From contig NZ_JAJOYU010000041.1 of NCBI RefSeq assembly GCF_021290985.1, positions 1 to 36,367 of the forward strand: a stretch of 36,367 nt of DNA, given 5' to 3'. The translations under genes and the position numbers were made by a program. Shown piece by piece: positions 9,935 through 18,198 of this stretch. This DNA is from Rheinheimera soli. Its GTDB lineage: Bacteria; Pseudomonadota; Gammaproteobacteria; Enterobacterales; Alteromonadaceae. A model generated the notes under the pieces. The model did no database searches and was not told the DNA's origin. It was given only the letters and a program-made list of their open reading frames with translations. How positions within the stretch are numbered: the stretch's first letter is position 1; the number at the start of each line of letters is the position of its first letter.

Positions 9935-10306
9935 TCAAAGACTATAGCGCTTACCGCTAAAATTAAAGGCGCGCAATATACCTATGCACAACAGCGACTT
10001 CAAGCCAAGCGGACTCGTAAAACACAGCTATTGTATAGGTTTTTCGCAACGACGACCTTATAAAAAATAGTAACAACTGATTGCAAAAACAGAATAATGA
10101 GTTTGTTTTACGTAATCTTTTGCATTTACGCCCAATAAACACGAAAATATCAGCCTTTATCTGGCCGCAAAGTGTGCCGCGCTGAAAATGAATCGCAGCT
10201 TAATGCTTAAGCTATCTCTATGATCTGACAGGTTCTCTTACTGGATCCTTTCCAAAGAACTTTAGATCCGAAAAGCCGGCAACAACTAATTGATGGGGAT
10301 TTTTGC
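9935..10306. other. Divergent intergenic region mlaF/kdsD
   Basis: This 372-bp gap separates two divergent operons. It holds the mla promoter on the minus strand (separate entry) and an operator-like 7-bp inverted repeat, AGCTTAA/TTAAGCT with a 3-base spacer, at 10197-10213 on the kdsD side. I see no convincing sigma-70 pair for kdsD; a GAACTT at about 10258 lacks a matching sigma-E -10. No open frame of credible coding quality is present. Confidence 0.6.
9975..10003 (-). promoter_or_regulatory. Promoter of the mla-murA operon
   Basis: On the minus strand, -35 TTGAAG (9998-10003) is separated by 17 bases from -10 TATATT (9975-9980): 4/6 and 5/6 matches with ideal spacing. It lies about 50 bp ahead of the mlaF start, with no intervening gene. 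Confidence 0.6.
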
Positions 10307-11275
10307 ATGACTCTGGATTTTCGCCCTCAGGCCCTGCAGGTGTTGCAGATTGAAGCCGCAGCTGTAACCCAACTGGCAGCTTATATAGACGAGAGTTTTA
10401 ATCTGGCTTGCCAGATGATGTTTGACTGCAAAGGCCGGGTGATAGTGATTGGCATGGGTAAATCAGGCCACATTGCTCATAAAATTGCCGCCACTTTAGC
10501 CTCCACTGGCACGCCCGCGTTTTTTGTTCATCCTGCAGAAGCCAGCCACGGCGATTTAGGCATGATCACCCAGGATGATATTGTGCTGGCTATTTCCAAC
10601 TCAGGCGAAACCGCTGAAGTTCTGACTATAGTGCCGGTATTAAAACGCCGCGGCATCAAAATGATAGCGATGACAGGCCGTCCTGAATCTACCTTAGCTA
10701 CTTTATCCAATGTGCATTTATGTGTGCGGGTTGAGCAAGAAGCTTGTCCACTGGGACTGGCACCGACCGCCAGTACTACTGCTACCTTAGCTATGGGTGA
10801 TGCTATCGCCGTTGCTTTGCTGGATGTTCGTGGTTTTTCCGCTGATGATTTTGCTTTGTCCCACCCAGGTGGCAGCTTAGGCCGTCGTTTATTGTTACGC
10901 TTAGAAGATGTAATGCATTTTGGTGATGCCTTGCCAGTGGTGCATCAGCAGGTCAGTCTGAAAGAGGCCTTGCTGGAAATATCCCGCAAAGGCCTGGGGA
11001 TGACGTCTGTAGTGGATGATTCGGGTAAGCTGGCGGGTTTATTCACCGATGGCGATTTACGCCGGGTACTGGACCAACAAGTCGATTTACACAAAGCCAG
11101 CATTGCCAGCCTGATGACTAAAAACTGTATTACCGCCAAACCTGCTATGCTGGCAGCAGAAGCCTTACAAATCATGGAACAACGTAAAATTAATGGCCTT
11201 ATTGTGGTAAACGAGCAAAATGAACCTGTAGGTGCATTAAATATGCATGACTTGCTGAAAGCTGGGGTGCTCTGA
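10307..11275 (+). CDS. kdsD: Arabinose-5-phosphate isomerase KdsD
   Basis: Converts ribulose 5-phosphate to arabinose 5-phosphate, first step of Kdo synthesis for LPS. 322 residues: SIS sugar-isomerase domain (about 35-185; GMGKSGHIAHKIAATLASTGTPAFF, HPAEASHGDLGMI, SNSGET) followed by two CBS domains (about 205-322). The KpsF/GutQ/KdsD family is shared; the kdsC neighbour decides for KdsD. The ATG follows GATGGGGA at a somewhat long distance. The stop codon overlaps the kdsC start by one base (TGATG), so the two are translationally coupled. Confidence 0.95.
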   Translation: MTLDFRPQALQVLQIEAAAVTQLAAYIDESFNLACQMMFDCKGRVIVIGMGKSGHIAHKIAATLASTGTPAFFVHPAEASHGDLGMITQDDIVLAISNSGETAEVLTIVPVLKRRGIKMIAMTGRPESTLATLSNVHLCVRVEQEACPLGLAPTASTTATLAMGDAIAVALLDVRGFSADDFALSHPGGSLGRRLLLRLEDVMHFGDALPVVHQQVSLKEALLEISRKGLGMTSVVDDSGKLAGLFTDGDLRRVLDQQVDLHKASIASLMTKNCITAKPAMLAAEALQIMEQRKINGLIVVNEQNEPVGALNMHDLLKAGVL

Positions 11276-11832
11276 TGTCTATTTTATTTAGCCAAATGTA
11301 TCAGGCCATCAGCCCGGAACTTCAGCAAAAAGCACAAGGGATCCGCTTATTAATTTGTGATGTAGATGGCGTGTTTTCTGATGGCCGTATTTATTTAGGC
11401 AATCAGGGAGAGGAACTGAAAGCCTTTCACACCCGCGACGGTTACGGTATTAAAGCCCTACGCCATGCCGGTATTGAAGTAGCGGTGATCACGGGTCGTC
11501 GCTCAGAGATAGTGCAGCAGCGCATGACCTCCTTAACAGTGCCGTACATTTATCAAGGTCAGGAAAATAAACTCGCGGCTTTTGCTGAACTCCAACAAAC
11601 ACTGGGACTCGAAGCCTCACAAATTGCCTTTATCGGCGATGATTTGGCCGACTGGGCCGTCATGCAGCATTGTGGTTTAAGTGTTGCGGTGCAGGACGCT
11701 CACCCTTACCTTGCGTTGCATGCAGATTACCGTTGTAAATTACCAGGTGGTTTTGGTGCAGTGCGTGAACTCTGTGATTTGCTGTTGACCAGTCAGAACA
11801 AATTTGCTGAATTTTCAGGAAGCAGTACATGA
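11275..11832 (+). CDS. kdsC: 3-deoxy-D-manno-octulosonate 8-phosphate phosphatase KdsC
   Basis: HAD-superfamily phosphatase removing phosphate from Kdo-8-P. 185 residues, the normal length. Nucleophile Asp29 and Asp31 lie in CDVDGVFSDGRIY; motif II is VITGRRS and motif IV IAFIGDDLADW. The family works as a tetramer. It overlaps kdsD by one base and lptC by four. Confidence 0.96.
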   Translation: MSILFSQMYQAISPELQQKAQGIRLLICDVDGVFSDGRIYLGNQGEELKAFHTRDGYGIKALRHAGIEVAVITGRRSEIVQQRMTSLTVPYIYQGQENKLAAFAELQQTLGLEASQIAFIGDDLADWAVMQHCGLSVAVQDAHPYLALHADYRCKLPGGFGAVRELCDLLLTSQNKFAEFSGSST

Positions 11833-12383
11833 TCCGTCAATTTTTATGGTTAGTGCTTATTGTGGCTGCTGCCGCCAGTTTTTATAGCTGGCAGGTGCTG
11901 GATCAGGAGCAAAGCGGCACTCCTGGCAATCAGGACAATCAGCCTGACTATGTGGCTGTAGACCTGACCCGGATGATTTATGATGAAGAAGGCCATTTGT
12001 CGGATCTGATCCGTGCTCAACGTATGGAACACTTCGAACGTTTTGGCTTTTTACAGTTTGATTTCCCTATCTACACCATTTATCAGGAAAAAGTGCCATT
12101 ATGGCAAGTGACAAGCGAGCAGGCTGTGCTTTATCCTGATGACAAACTCATTCTTGAACACAGAGTGGAGCTGCGCAATATGTCGACTGACCCACTTTTT
12201 ACCCGGATAGAAACCAATGCAGTTGAGCTTCTGTTCAACAGCAATACGCTGCAATCGAATGAGCAGGTACGAATTTTTGGACTGGGCTTTCAAATCACAG
12301 GTAAAGGTATGCTGGCAGATTTGAACGAACAGAACGTAGAGCTGAAACAGCACACAAAAACGGTTTATTACAATGAAAAGTAA
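11829..12383 (+). CDS. lptC: LPS export protein LptC
   Basis: Bitopic inner-membrane component of the LPS transport bridge: passes LPS from LptB2FG to LptA. 184 residues with an N-terminal membrane helix (about 4-21) and a periplasmic beta-jellyroll domain containing YVAVDLTRMIYDEEGHL and a C-terminal VELKQHTKTVYY strand. The four-base overlap with kdsC and the 11-base overlap with lptA indicate coupled translation. Sequence identity in this family is low; gene order makes the call. Confidence 0.92.
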   Translation: MIRQFLWLVLIVAAAASFYSWQVLDQEQSGTPGNQDNQPDYVAVDLTRMIYDEEGHLSDLIRAQRMEHFERFGFLQFDFPIYTIYQEKVPLWQVTSEQAVLYPDDKLILEHRVELRNMSTDPLFTRIETNAVELLFNSNTLQSNEQVRIFGLGFQITGKGMLADLNEQNVELKQHTKTVYYNEK

Positions 12384-12867
12384 CATTATTTTACTCAGCA
12401 TCTTTTTCGCCTTCAGTGGCGCTTCTCTGGCAGGTCCTGACGACTTTAAAAAAGAAATCCAGGTCGGTTCGGATCGTCAGTTTGGTTCTATTAAAGACAA
12501 AGTGATGACCTTTGTTGATAACGTCAAAGTAGAACAAGGCAGTTTACTGATTGAAGCAGATAAACTCGAAGTTCTAGCCACTGCTGGTAAAGGCAAAGAA
12601 GTGTTTATAGCTTCAGGTCAGCCTGCCACTTATTCGCAGTTACTGGATGGTGAAAAGCCGATTAAAGCCAGTGCCAATGAAATTCGCTACGATGTAGCCA
12701 ACGGTACGCTAGTGCTGACAGGCAATGCTGAATTGAGCCAGAATGGCAGCATGGTGCAAGGCGCGATCATCAAATACAACCTGGAAAAACAAGAGCTGGA
12801 AGCAGAATCTGACGGCAAAAAAACCGAAAGAGTCACCACTGTATTCAGCCCGGAAGGAAAAGAATAA
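12373..12867 (+). CDS. lptA: LPS-transport periplasmic protein LptA
   Basis: Periplasmic bridge protein carrying LPS between LptC and outer-membrane LptD. 164 residues, signal peptide [20 protein letters not shown] cleaved near residue 20. The mature protein is an OstA-type beta-jellyroll ([44 protein letters not shown]). The stop overlaps the lptB start by one base (TAATG). Confidence 0.94.
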   Translation: MKSNIILLSIFFAFSGASLAGPDDFKKEIQVGSDRQFGSIKDKVMTFVDNVKVEQGSLLIEADKLEVLATAGKGKEVFIASGQPATYSQLLDGEKPIKASANEIRYDVANGTLVLTGNAELSQNGSMVQGAIIKYNLEKQELEAESDGKKTERVTTVFSPEGKE

Positions 12868-13589
12868 TGAAGTTAGTCGCGTCCCATCTGGCGAAAAGTT
12901 ACAAAGGCCGTCAGGTGGTCAAAGACGTCAGTCTGGAAGTGAATGCAGGGCAAATAGTTGGCTTGTTAGGTCCAAACGGTGCAGGAAAAACCACCACCTT
13001 TTATATGATTGTTGGCCTGGTACCATCAGACAAAGGCAAAATCACACTGGATGATAAAGAGATCACTTTTGACCCTATCCATGCCCGTGCCCGTGCCGGT
13101 ATTGGCTACCTACCGCAGGAAAGCTCCATTTTCCGTAAACTGACGGTTTACGACAATCTGTTAGCCATTTTGCAGCATCGCAAAGATTTAACCGAAGAGC
13201 AGCGCGAAGAAAAAGCCGACGCCCTGCTGGACGAGTTCCATATAGGTCATATCCGTAACAGCCTTGGCATGAGTTTATCCGGTGGTGAACGTCGCAGGGT
13301 GGAAATAGCGCGGGCATTGGCTGCAGATCCGGCATTTATCCTGTTGGATGAACCTTTTGCTGGTGTTGATCCTATTTCAGTGTTAGATATTAAAAAAATT
13401 ATTCAGCATCTGTGCCAACGAGGCATTGGAGTGCTTATCACCGACCACAATGTGCGTGAAACGCTTGATGTCTGTGAAATTGCCTATATTGTAAGTCATG
13501 GAGAACTGATTGCTGCAGGTACGCCGACTGAGGTTTTAGCAAACCAACAAGTCCGGGATGTCTACCTTGGTGAGCAATTCAGGTTATAG
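12867..13589 (+). CDS. lptB: LPS export ABC transporter ATPase LptB
   Basis: Cytoplasmic ATPase powering LPS extraction by LptB2FG. 240 residues, standard. Walker [10 protein letters not shown] (35-43), Q-loop [13 protein letters not shown], signature [15 protein letters not shown], Walker [14 protein letters not shown] and H-loop ITDHN are all intact. The permease genes lptF and lptG are elsewhere, as usual. A 47-bp gap then leads to rpoN, with a weak 7-bp inverted repeat (13594-13600 / 13612-13618) and no T-run. Confidence 0.97.
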   Translation: MKLVASHLAKSYKGRQVVKDVSLEVNAGQIVGLLGPNGAGKTTTFYMIVGLVPSDKGKITLDDKEITFDPIHARARAGIGYLPQESSIFRKLTVYDNLLAILQHRKDLTEEQREEKADALLDEFHIGHIRNSLGMSLSGGERRRVEIARALAADPAFILLDEPFAGVDPISVLDIKKIIQHLCQRGIGVLITDHNVRETLDVCEIAYIVSHGELIAAGTPTEVLANQQVRDVYLGEQFRL

Positions 13590-13636
13590 TTTAAAACAAC
13601 ATCCGAATAGGGTTGTTTGGAGAAAATAAGAAGTAC

Positions 13637-15130
13637 ATGAAACCGTCTCTGCAACTTCGTCTTGGTCAGCAGCTCACAATGACTCCTCAATTGCAGCAAG
13701 CAATTAAACTGCTGCAATTGTCTACTATTGAACTGCAACAGGAAATTCAGGAAGCGCTGGATGCTAATCCATTGCTGGAAGCTGAAGATGACTATGCTGT
13801 GTTTCAGGAACCCTCCTCAAAAGATTTAAATCATGGTGCAGAGTTTGACTCCCCCGACTACGACAGCAGTCATGATGAGCACTACGAACCCGAGGTAAAG
13901 GACAGCAGCGAAGCGATGTCCGAGCAAAATATTAAAGAAGACCTGCCGCTGGACAGCCACTGGGATGATTTAGTCAGTGCAGCCCCTGTCTCAGGAGCCA
14001 ATAACTACAACGGTGATGAAGATACGGTATTTCAGGGCGAAACCAGCGAAACTCTGCAAGACTACTTACGCTGGCAGATGCAGCTAACCCCATTCTCAGA
14101 CACAGACCGTACTATTGCTGAAATTATTATCGAAGCCATAGATGAAAACGGTTTACTGACGATAGGTACAGAAGAAATTCTCGAATCTTTGGGAATACCC
14201 GATGTAGAGGCCGACGAAGTTGAAGCTGTGATCAAACGTATCCAGCTATTCGACCCTGTAGGTGTAGGTGCCCGTACCATTCAGGAATGTTTATTGGTAC
14301 AACTGCGTCAGTTTGACCCTAAAACACCTTATCTGGCCGAAACCCGGCATATTATTAAAGAATATACTGACTTTTTAGCCAACAGAGATTTCCGTTCTCT
14401 GATGCGTGTGACTAAACTCAAAGAAGACGACTTAAAAGAAGTGATGCGCCTGATCCACAGCCTGAACCCAAGACCTGGGGCAGATGTGATTCGACAAGAA
14501 CAGTCGTATGTGATCCCTGATGTATCGGTAGCGAAAATTAAAGGACGCTGGATGGTTGAGTTAAATCCTGATGCGATGCCAAAGATCAGAATTAACGAGC
14601 AATATGCCGCCATGTCACGTAATGCCCGTAACGCCTCCGATGGTCAGTTTATCCGTTCCCATTTGCAGGAAGCCAAATGGTTTTTAAAAAGTCTGGAGAG
14701 CCGCAACGAAACTTTACTCAAAGTAGCGAACTGCATAGTACAGCAGCAACAGGCGTTCTTTGAACACGGTGAAGAAGCCATGAAACCCATGGTATTAAAC
14801 GATGTCGCTGAAATGGTGGGAATGCATGAATCAACAATTTCCCGTGTTACGACACAAAAATATATGCACACTCCCAGAGGAATATTTGAACTTAAGTTCT
14901 TTTTCTCCAGTCATGTAAGTACAGAGAGTGGTGGTGAATGTTCATCCACCGCCATCCGCGCCTTTATTAAAAAATTGGTGGCGGCGGAAAATCCTGCCAA
15001 ACCTTTAAGTGACAGCAGGATGGCAGAAATACTGTCAGAACAAGGAATTAATGTCGCACGGCGTACCATTGCCAAGTATCGTGAAGCCTTGTTTATTCCG
15101 CCGTCTAATCAGCGCAAGAGCTTGCTTTAA
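13637..15130 (+). CDS. rpoN: RNA polymerase sigma-54 factor RpoN
   Basis: Sigma-54 factor, 497 residues, directing enhancer-dependent transcription. Region I is the glutamine/leucine-rich [19 protein letters not shown]... (about 1-50), region II acidic (about 55-120), then the core-binding domain, a helix-turn-helix (about 370-400) and the C-terminal RpoN box [12 protein letters not shown] that reads the -24 element. The start was set at ATG 13637 since the family begins MK-SLQL; a TTG eight codons upstream is unlikely. It leads the classical rpoN-hpf-ptsN-rapZ-npr cluster. Confidence 0.97.
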   Translation: MKPSLQLRLGQQLTMTPQLQQAIKLLQLSTIELQQEIQEALDANPLLEAEDDYAVFQEPSSKDLNHGAEFDSPDYDSSHDEHYEPEVKDSSEAMSEQNIKEDLPLDSHWDDLVSAAPVSGANNYNGDEDTVFQGETSETLQDYLRWQMQLTPFSDTDRTIAEIIIEAIDENGLLTIGTEEILESLGIPDVEADEVEAVIKRIQLFDPVGVGARTIQECLLVQLRQFDPKTPYLAETRHIIKEYTDFLANRDFRSLMRVTKLKEDDLKEVMRLIHSLNPRPGADVIRQEQSYVIPDVSVAKIKGRWMVELNPDAMPKIRINEQYAAMSRNARNASDGQFIRSHLQEAKWFLKSLESRNETLLKVANCIVQQQQAFFEHGEEAMKPMVLNDVAEMVGMHESTISRVTTQKYMHTPRGIFELKFFFSSHVSTESGGECSSTAIRAFIKKLVAAENPAKPLSDSRMAEILSEQGINVARRTIAKYREALFIPPSNQRKSLL

Positions 15131-15155
15131 CAGCTCTACAAAGAAGGAAGAGTCT

Positions 15156-15443
15156 ATGCAAATCAACTTAACTGGTCGTCATGTAGAAATCACTGAAGCA
15201 CTGAGAGATTACGTCGATAGCAAATTTTCCAAACTTGAACGTCATTTTGATCATATTAACAATGTACATGTAGTGCTGAACGTGGAAAAATTGAAGCAGA
15301 TTGCAGAGGCTAAGATGCACCTCAACGGAGGTGAAGTATTCGCTGTATCGGAAGACGAAAATATGTACGCTGCGATAGACCAGTTGATCGACAAACTGGA
15401 TCGCCAAGTTATTAAACATAAAGAGAAAATTTCTCGTCATTGA
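15156..15443 (+). CDS. hpf: Ribosome hibernation promoting factor HPF (short form)
   Basis: Short hibernation factor of 95 residues that binds the 30S decoding channel and promotes 100S dimers in resting cells. N-terminal MQINLTGRHVEITEALRDYV and the central YAAIDQLIDKLDRQV are diagnostic. The ATG follows AAGGAAG at five bases, a strong ribosome site; a longer reading from 15009 would overlap rpoN out of frame and is rejected. Co-transcribed with rpoN, 25 bp downstream of it. Confidence 0.96.
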   Translation: MQINLTGRHVEITEALRDYVDSKFSKLERHFDHINNVHVVLNVEKLKQIAEAKMHLNGGEVFAVSEDENMYAAIDQLIDKLDRQVIKHKEKISRH

Positions 15444-15453
15444 TTCTGAAACT

Positions 15454-15924
15454 ATGAACCTGAGCTCAATGTTATCGGAGGACTGCACCAAGAGTGCGGT
15501 CCTTTTTAATAGTAAAAAACGCATTCTGGAATACATAGCTGAACTGGCACATCAGCGTTTACCGGAAATTCCTGAGTACAACATACTCGAAGCACTGATG
15601 AGCCGTGAAAAGCTTGGCTCTACAGGTATTGGCGGTGGTATTGCTATTCCGCATGGCAAATTAAAAAATGTCACCACACCTATGCTGGTGTTTGTTGTCA
15701 GCAAAGATCCAATACAGTTTGATGCTATTGATAACCAGGCTGTGGATATTTTCTGCGCCATCCTGATCCCGGAAAATCAATGTCAGACCCATTTATCCAC
15801 CTTATCAGGCATAGCACGTATGCTGAGCCAGAAAGATTTCACCAAAAAAATCCGTCATAGCGCAAGCAGCCACGATTTGTATCAGTTATTGATGACAAGT
15901 GCTGAACAGGTGATAGCAAAATGA
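15454..15924 (+). CDS. ptsN: Nitrogen PTS EIIA component PtsN (EIIA-Ntr)
   Basis: Regulatory phospho-acceptor of the nitrogen PTS, 156 residues. The phosphorylated histidine is His67 in GGIAIPHGK, and the whole EIIA fold (STGIG, VDIFCAILIPE, THLSTLSGIA) is present. In E. coli it controls K+ transport and other targets according to phosphorylation. The start at 15454 has little Shine-Dalgarno, but the product aligns with E. coli PtsN from this codon. Oddity: an intrinsic-terminator hairpin with a T5 tract lies in codons 9-18, see its own entry. Four-base overlap with rapZ. Confidence 0.95.
   Translation: MNLSSMLSEDCTKSAVLFNSKKRILEYIAELAHQRLPEIPEYNILEALMSREKLGSTGIGGGIAIPHGKLKNVTTPMLVFVVSKDPIQFDAIDNQAVDIFCAILIPENQCQTHLSTLSGIARMLSQKDFTKKIRHSASSHDLYQLLMTSAEQVIAK
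15479..15507 (+). terminator. Intrinsic terminator-like hairpin inside ptsN
   Basis: A 10-bp stem (15479-15488 with 15494-15503; one U.G pair) with a 5-base loop is followed at once by a T5 run ending at 15507. It has every feature of a Rho-independent terminator on the plus strand, yet it lies within the ptsN reading frame, encoding roughly EDCTKSAVLF. It could stop much of the rpoN-hpf transcript and lower ptsN-rapZ-npr expression unless ribosomes translating the first ptsN codons prevent folding. Function is inferred. Confidence 0.65.
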
Positions 15925-16778
15925 AGTTACTGGTCGTCAGTGGTCGATCGGGTTCGGGCAAGTCTGTTGCCCTGCGCGTCATGGAAGACCTAGGTTACTA
16001 TTGTGTCGATAACATCCCGGTTAATCTACTCCCTACCTTAGCCAACGCCGTTATGGGTCAGTATGAACGGGTGGCTGTCAGTATCGATGTGCGCAACCTG
16101 CCACAAGACCCGGATGAGCTGACCGATATTCTGTCTTACCTGCCGCATAAAGTTGACCTGACCATTCTTTACCTCGACGCCGACCATACCAGTTTAATTA
16201 AACGCTTCAGTGAGACCCGCCGTTTGCATCCGTTGTCGCATCAGGCCATGTCACTGGATGAAGCCATACAACGCGAACAGCAGCTGTTAGACCCTATCTC
16301 CAGCCGTGCTGATTTGTATCTGGATACCACAGAGCTGAACGTACATCAGCTGGCAGAGCAGCTTAGAGAACGTATTCTGGGGCAAAAAACCGGACGTCTG
16401 GTTATTTTGTTTGAATCCTTTGGCTTTAAATACGGTATTCCCAAAGACGCTGACTATGTATTTGATGCCCGCTTCCTGCCAAACCCGCACTGGGAACCTG
16501 AACTTAAAATCCTGACAGGCTTAGACAAACCTGTGCAAGACTATCTGTCGTCACAAGCCGTAGTGGCTCAGTATATCTGGCAAATTAATCAGTTTATTGG
16601 CACCTGGCTGCCCCACTTAGAGCGCAATAACCGTAGCTACCTGACCATAGCTATTGGCTGCACTGGTGGCCAGCACCGTTCAGTTTATATCGCTGAATCT
16701 CTGGCTGAAAGTTACCGCTTACAGCGGGAAGACGTGCAAATTCGCCACCGCGAATTGGTAAGACATCATGGCCGATAA
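15921..16778 (+). CDS. rapZ: RNase adapter protein RapZ
   Basis: Nucleotide- and RNA-binding adapter, 285 residues. In E. coli it senses glucosamine-6-phosphate and delivers the sRNA GlmZ to RNase E, thereby tuning cell-wall precursor synthesis. Walker A GRSGSGKS (8-15), YYCVDNIPVNLLP, FGFKYGIP, DARFLPNPHW and the C-terminal GCTGGQHRSVY (phosphate-binding region) are intact. No GlmY or GlmZ gene is visible here. Overlaps ptsN by four bases and npr by 11. Confidence 0.96.
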   Translation: MKLLVVSGRSGSGKSVALRVMEDLGYYCVDNIPVNLLPTLANAVMGQYERVAVSIDVRNLPQDPDELTDILSYLPHKVDLTILYLDADHTSLIKRFSETRRLHPLSHQAMSLDEAIQREQQLLDPISSRADLYLDTTELNVHQLAEQLRERILGQKTGRLVILFESFGFKYGIPKDADYVFDARFLPNPHWEPELKILTGLDKPVQDYLSSQAVVAQYIWQINQFIGTWLPHLERNNRSYLTIAIGCTGGQHRSVYIAESLAESYRLQREDVQIRHRELVRHHGR

Positions 16779-17046
16779 ACTTCAGAAAACCGTCACTATC
16801 GTCAATCAACTCGGCTTACACGCAAGAGCTGCTACTAAGCTGGTGCAATTGTGCCGTCAGTTTGATGCCAAAATTGAATTGCAGCAGGAAGGCCAAACCG
16901 CAGATGCCAGCAGTGTGCTTGCACTCCTGATGCTGGCGAGCAGCAAAGGTAAAACTCTGGAAGTTTGTACCCAAGGCGCTCAGGCACAAGAAGCACTAAC
17001 CGCTGTAGTGACTTTAATCGAAAACGGCTTTGACGAAGAAAACTAA
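16768..17046 (+). CDS. ptsO: Phosphocarrier protein NPr of the nitrogen PTS
   Basis: HPr-like phosphocarrier of 92 residues that passes phosphate from EI-Ntr to PtsN. The phosphorylated residue is His18 in QLGLHARAATKLV. It lacks a canonical Ser46 kinase context (SSVLALLMLASSKG is the matching helix). Also called npr. Last gene of the rpoN cluster, overlapping rapZ by 11 bases. Only 16 bp separate its stop codon from the convergent mnhG stop, and I see no terminator between them. Confidence 0.94.
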   Translation: MADKLQKTVTIVNQLGLHARAATKLVQLCRQFDAKIELQQEGQTADASSVLALLMLASSKGKTLEVCTQGAQAQEALTAVVTLIENGFDEEN

Positions 17047-17062
17047 GGCTACAAAAGTACAC

Positions 17063-17395
17063 TTAAAGATCGGCGTTTTGCTTTCCTGACGTTGGTGCAG
17101 ATGTCTTCAGCTTTAAATGCAGCGCAGCTTTGATTAACATATGAGCGGTAATAGGTGCGGTAATAAATAAAAATAAAGCGATAAGCAACTGCTGTAAACT
17201 CAATTCCCCTTTGACAAAGTTAAAATAGACCATAGAGGCCAGCACCAGAGCACCTAAGCCCAGCGTTGTGGCTTTGGTTGGCCCATGCAGGCGGGTATAA
17301 AAATCAGGTAGTTTCACCAGAGCAAAGGATCCTAACAACACAAATAACGACCCTGCCACAGCTAACAAAGCTACCAGCCATTCAAGCCAACTCAT
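17063..17395 (-). CDS. mnhG: Na+/H+ antiporter subunit MnhG/MrpG
   Basis: Small membrane subunit of the Mrp cation/proton antiporter, 110 residues with three membrane helices. The family stretch FYTRLHGPTKATTLG is clear. Last gene of the operon, 24 bp after mnhF. Its C-terminus is polar and probably cytoplasmic. Confidence 0.92.
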   Translation of the reverse strand: MSWLEWLVALLAVAGSLFVLLGSFALVKLPDFYTRLHGPTKATTLGLGALVLASMVYFNFVKGELSLQQLLIALFLFITAPITAHMLIKAALHLKLKTSAPTSGKQNADL

Positions 17396-17419
17396 ATCTC
17401 ACTCCTCAGTATCAGCGCT

Positions 17420-17689
17420 TTACTCAATGATATCGCCACGCAGCAGAAACTTACATACAGCCACAGTACTGACAAAACCCAACATGGCTATCAGCAAAGC
17501 CACCTCAAAATTCAAACTGGTTCCCAGATAAACGCCATACAGCAACAACAGCGCTATGCTGTTGATATACATAGTATCAAGCGCCAACAAACGATCGACC
17601 ACCGAAGGCCCGCGAATAGCAGCGTATAAATTCATCAACAAGGCGAGTCCCACCACAAAGAAGCAGCCTTGTAAAATCAGATCAAGCAT
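17420..17689 (-). CDS. mnhF: Na+/H+ antiporter subunit MnhF/MrpF
   Basis: Small membrane subunit of 89 residues, three predicted membrane helices, containing the family segment RGPSVVDRLLALDTMYINSIALLLLYG. The start overlaps the mnhE stop by one base. Required for function of the whole Mrp complex in studied systems. Confidence 0.92.
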   Translation of the reverse strand: MLDLILQGCFFVVGLALLMNLYAAIRGPSVVDRLLALDTMYINSIALLLLYGVYLGTSLNFEVALLIAMLGFVSTVAVCKFLLRGDIIE

Positions 17690-18198
17690 TAAAATATCTC
17701 CTTTAAGGGAGCTTCGTAGCGTTGTTTCACTTGCTGAATTAATTCAGCTTCATCGGCTAAATCAAGCACGTGCACCAGCAAATACCTGGGTTCATCAACA
17801 CCAACATCCAAAGGTAAAACTTCAGCGCTGACAGTACCTGGCGTTAAAGAGACTGTGCTGGCCAAAATAGTAATGGACAAATTGTCGGTCAAATCCAGCG
17901 GTATTTTAACAAAAGCAGGCTTGAGGTTTTTATTAGGCCCGACCACCAGCTTTACCACCTGCATGTTCGCGACAACAATATCCCAAAGCACCATAAAACC
18001 ATAACGTAGCGCTGCGCCAGGGTTTTTCATACCAGGCTGGATCAAGCGGAATTTATGAATAAGCTGCGGGATCAACCATGCCAGCACCAAACCGAAAAAC
18101 AGATGGAAAAACTCCACACTGTTATTCAGTAATAACCAAACCAGAAATAAAAACAGACTACGGACAGGGGTTGGCCACCACTTCTTTAATGATTTCAT
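17689..18198 (-). CDS. mnhE: Na+/H+ antiporter subunit MnhE/MrpE
   Basis: Membrane subunit of 169 residues: two N-terminal membrane segments (about 14-50), a third around 70-85, and a cytoplasmic C-terminal domain. The stretch TILASTVSLTPGTVSAEVLP is the MrpE signature. It overlaps both neighbours by single bases, indicating a tightly coupled operon. Confidence 0.92.
   Translation of the reverse strand: MKSLKKWWPTPVRSLFLFLVWLLLNNSVEFFHLFFGLVLAWLIPQLIHKFRLIQPGMKNPGAALRYGFMVLWDIVVANMQVVKLVVGPNKNLKPAFVKIPLDLTDNLSITILASTVSLTPGTVSAEVLPLDVGVDEPRYLLVHVLDLADEAELIQQVKQRYEAPLKEIF

Noticed and set aside
10255-10290. Sigma-E promoter for kdsD (GAACTT at about 10258)
   Set aside because: No TCTGA-like -10 at 16-17 bases downstream.
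15009-15443. Longer hpf start giving 144 residues
   Set aside because: The extra N-terminus is rpoN sequence in another frame; the internal ATG at 15156 has a strong ribosome site and matches the family start.
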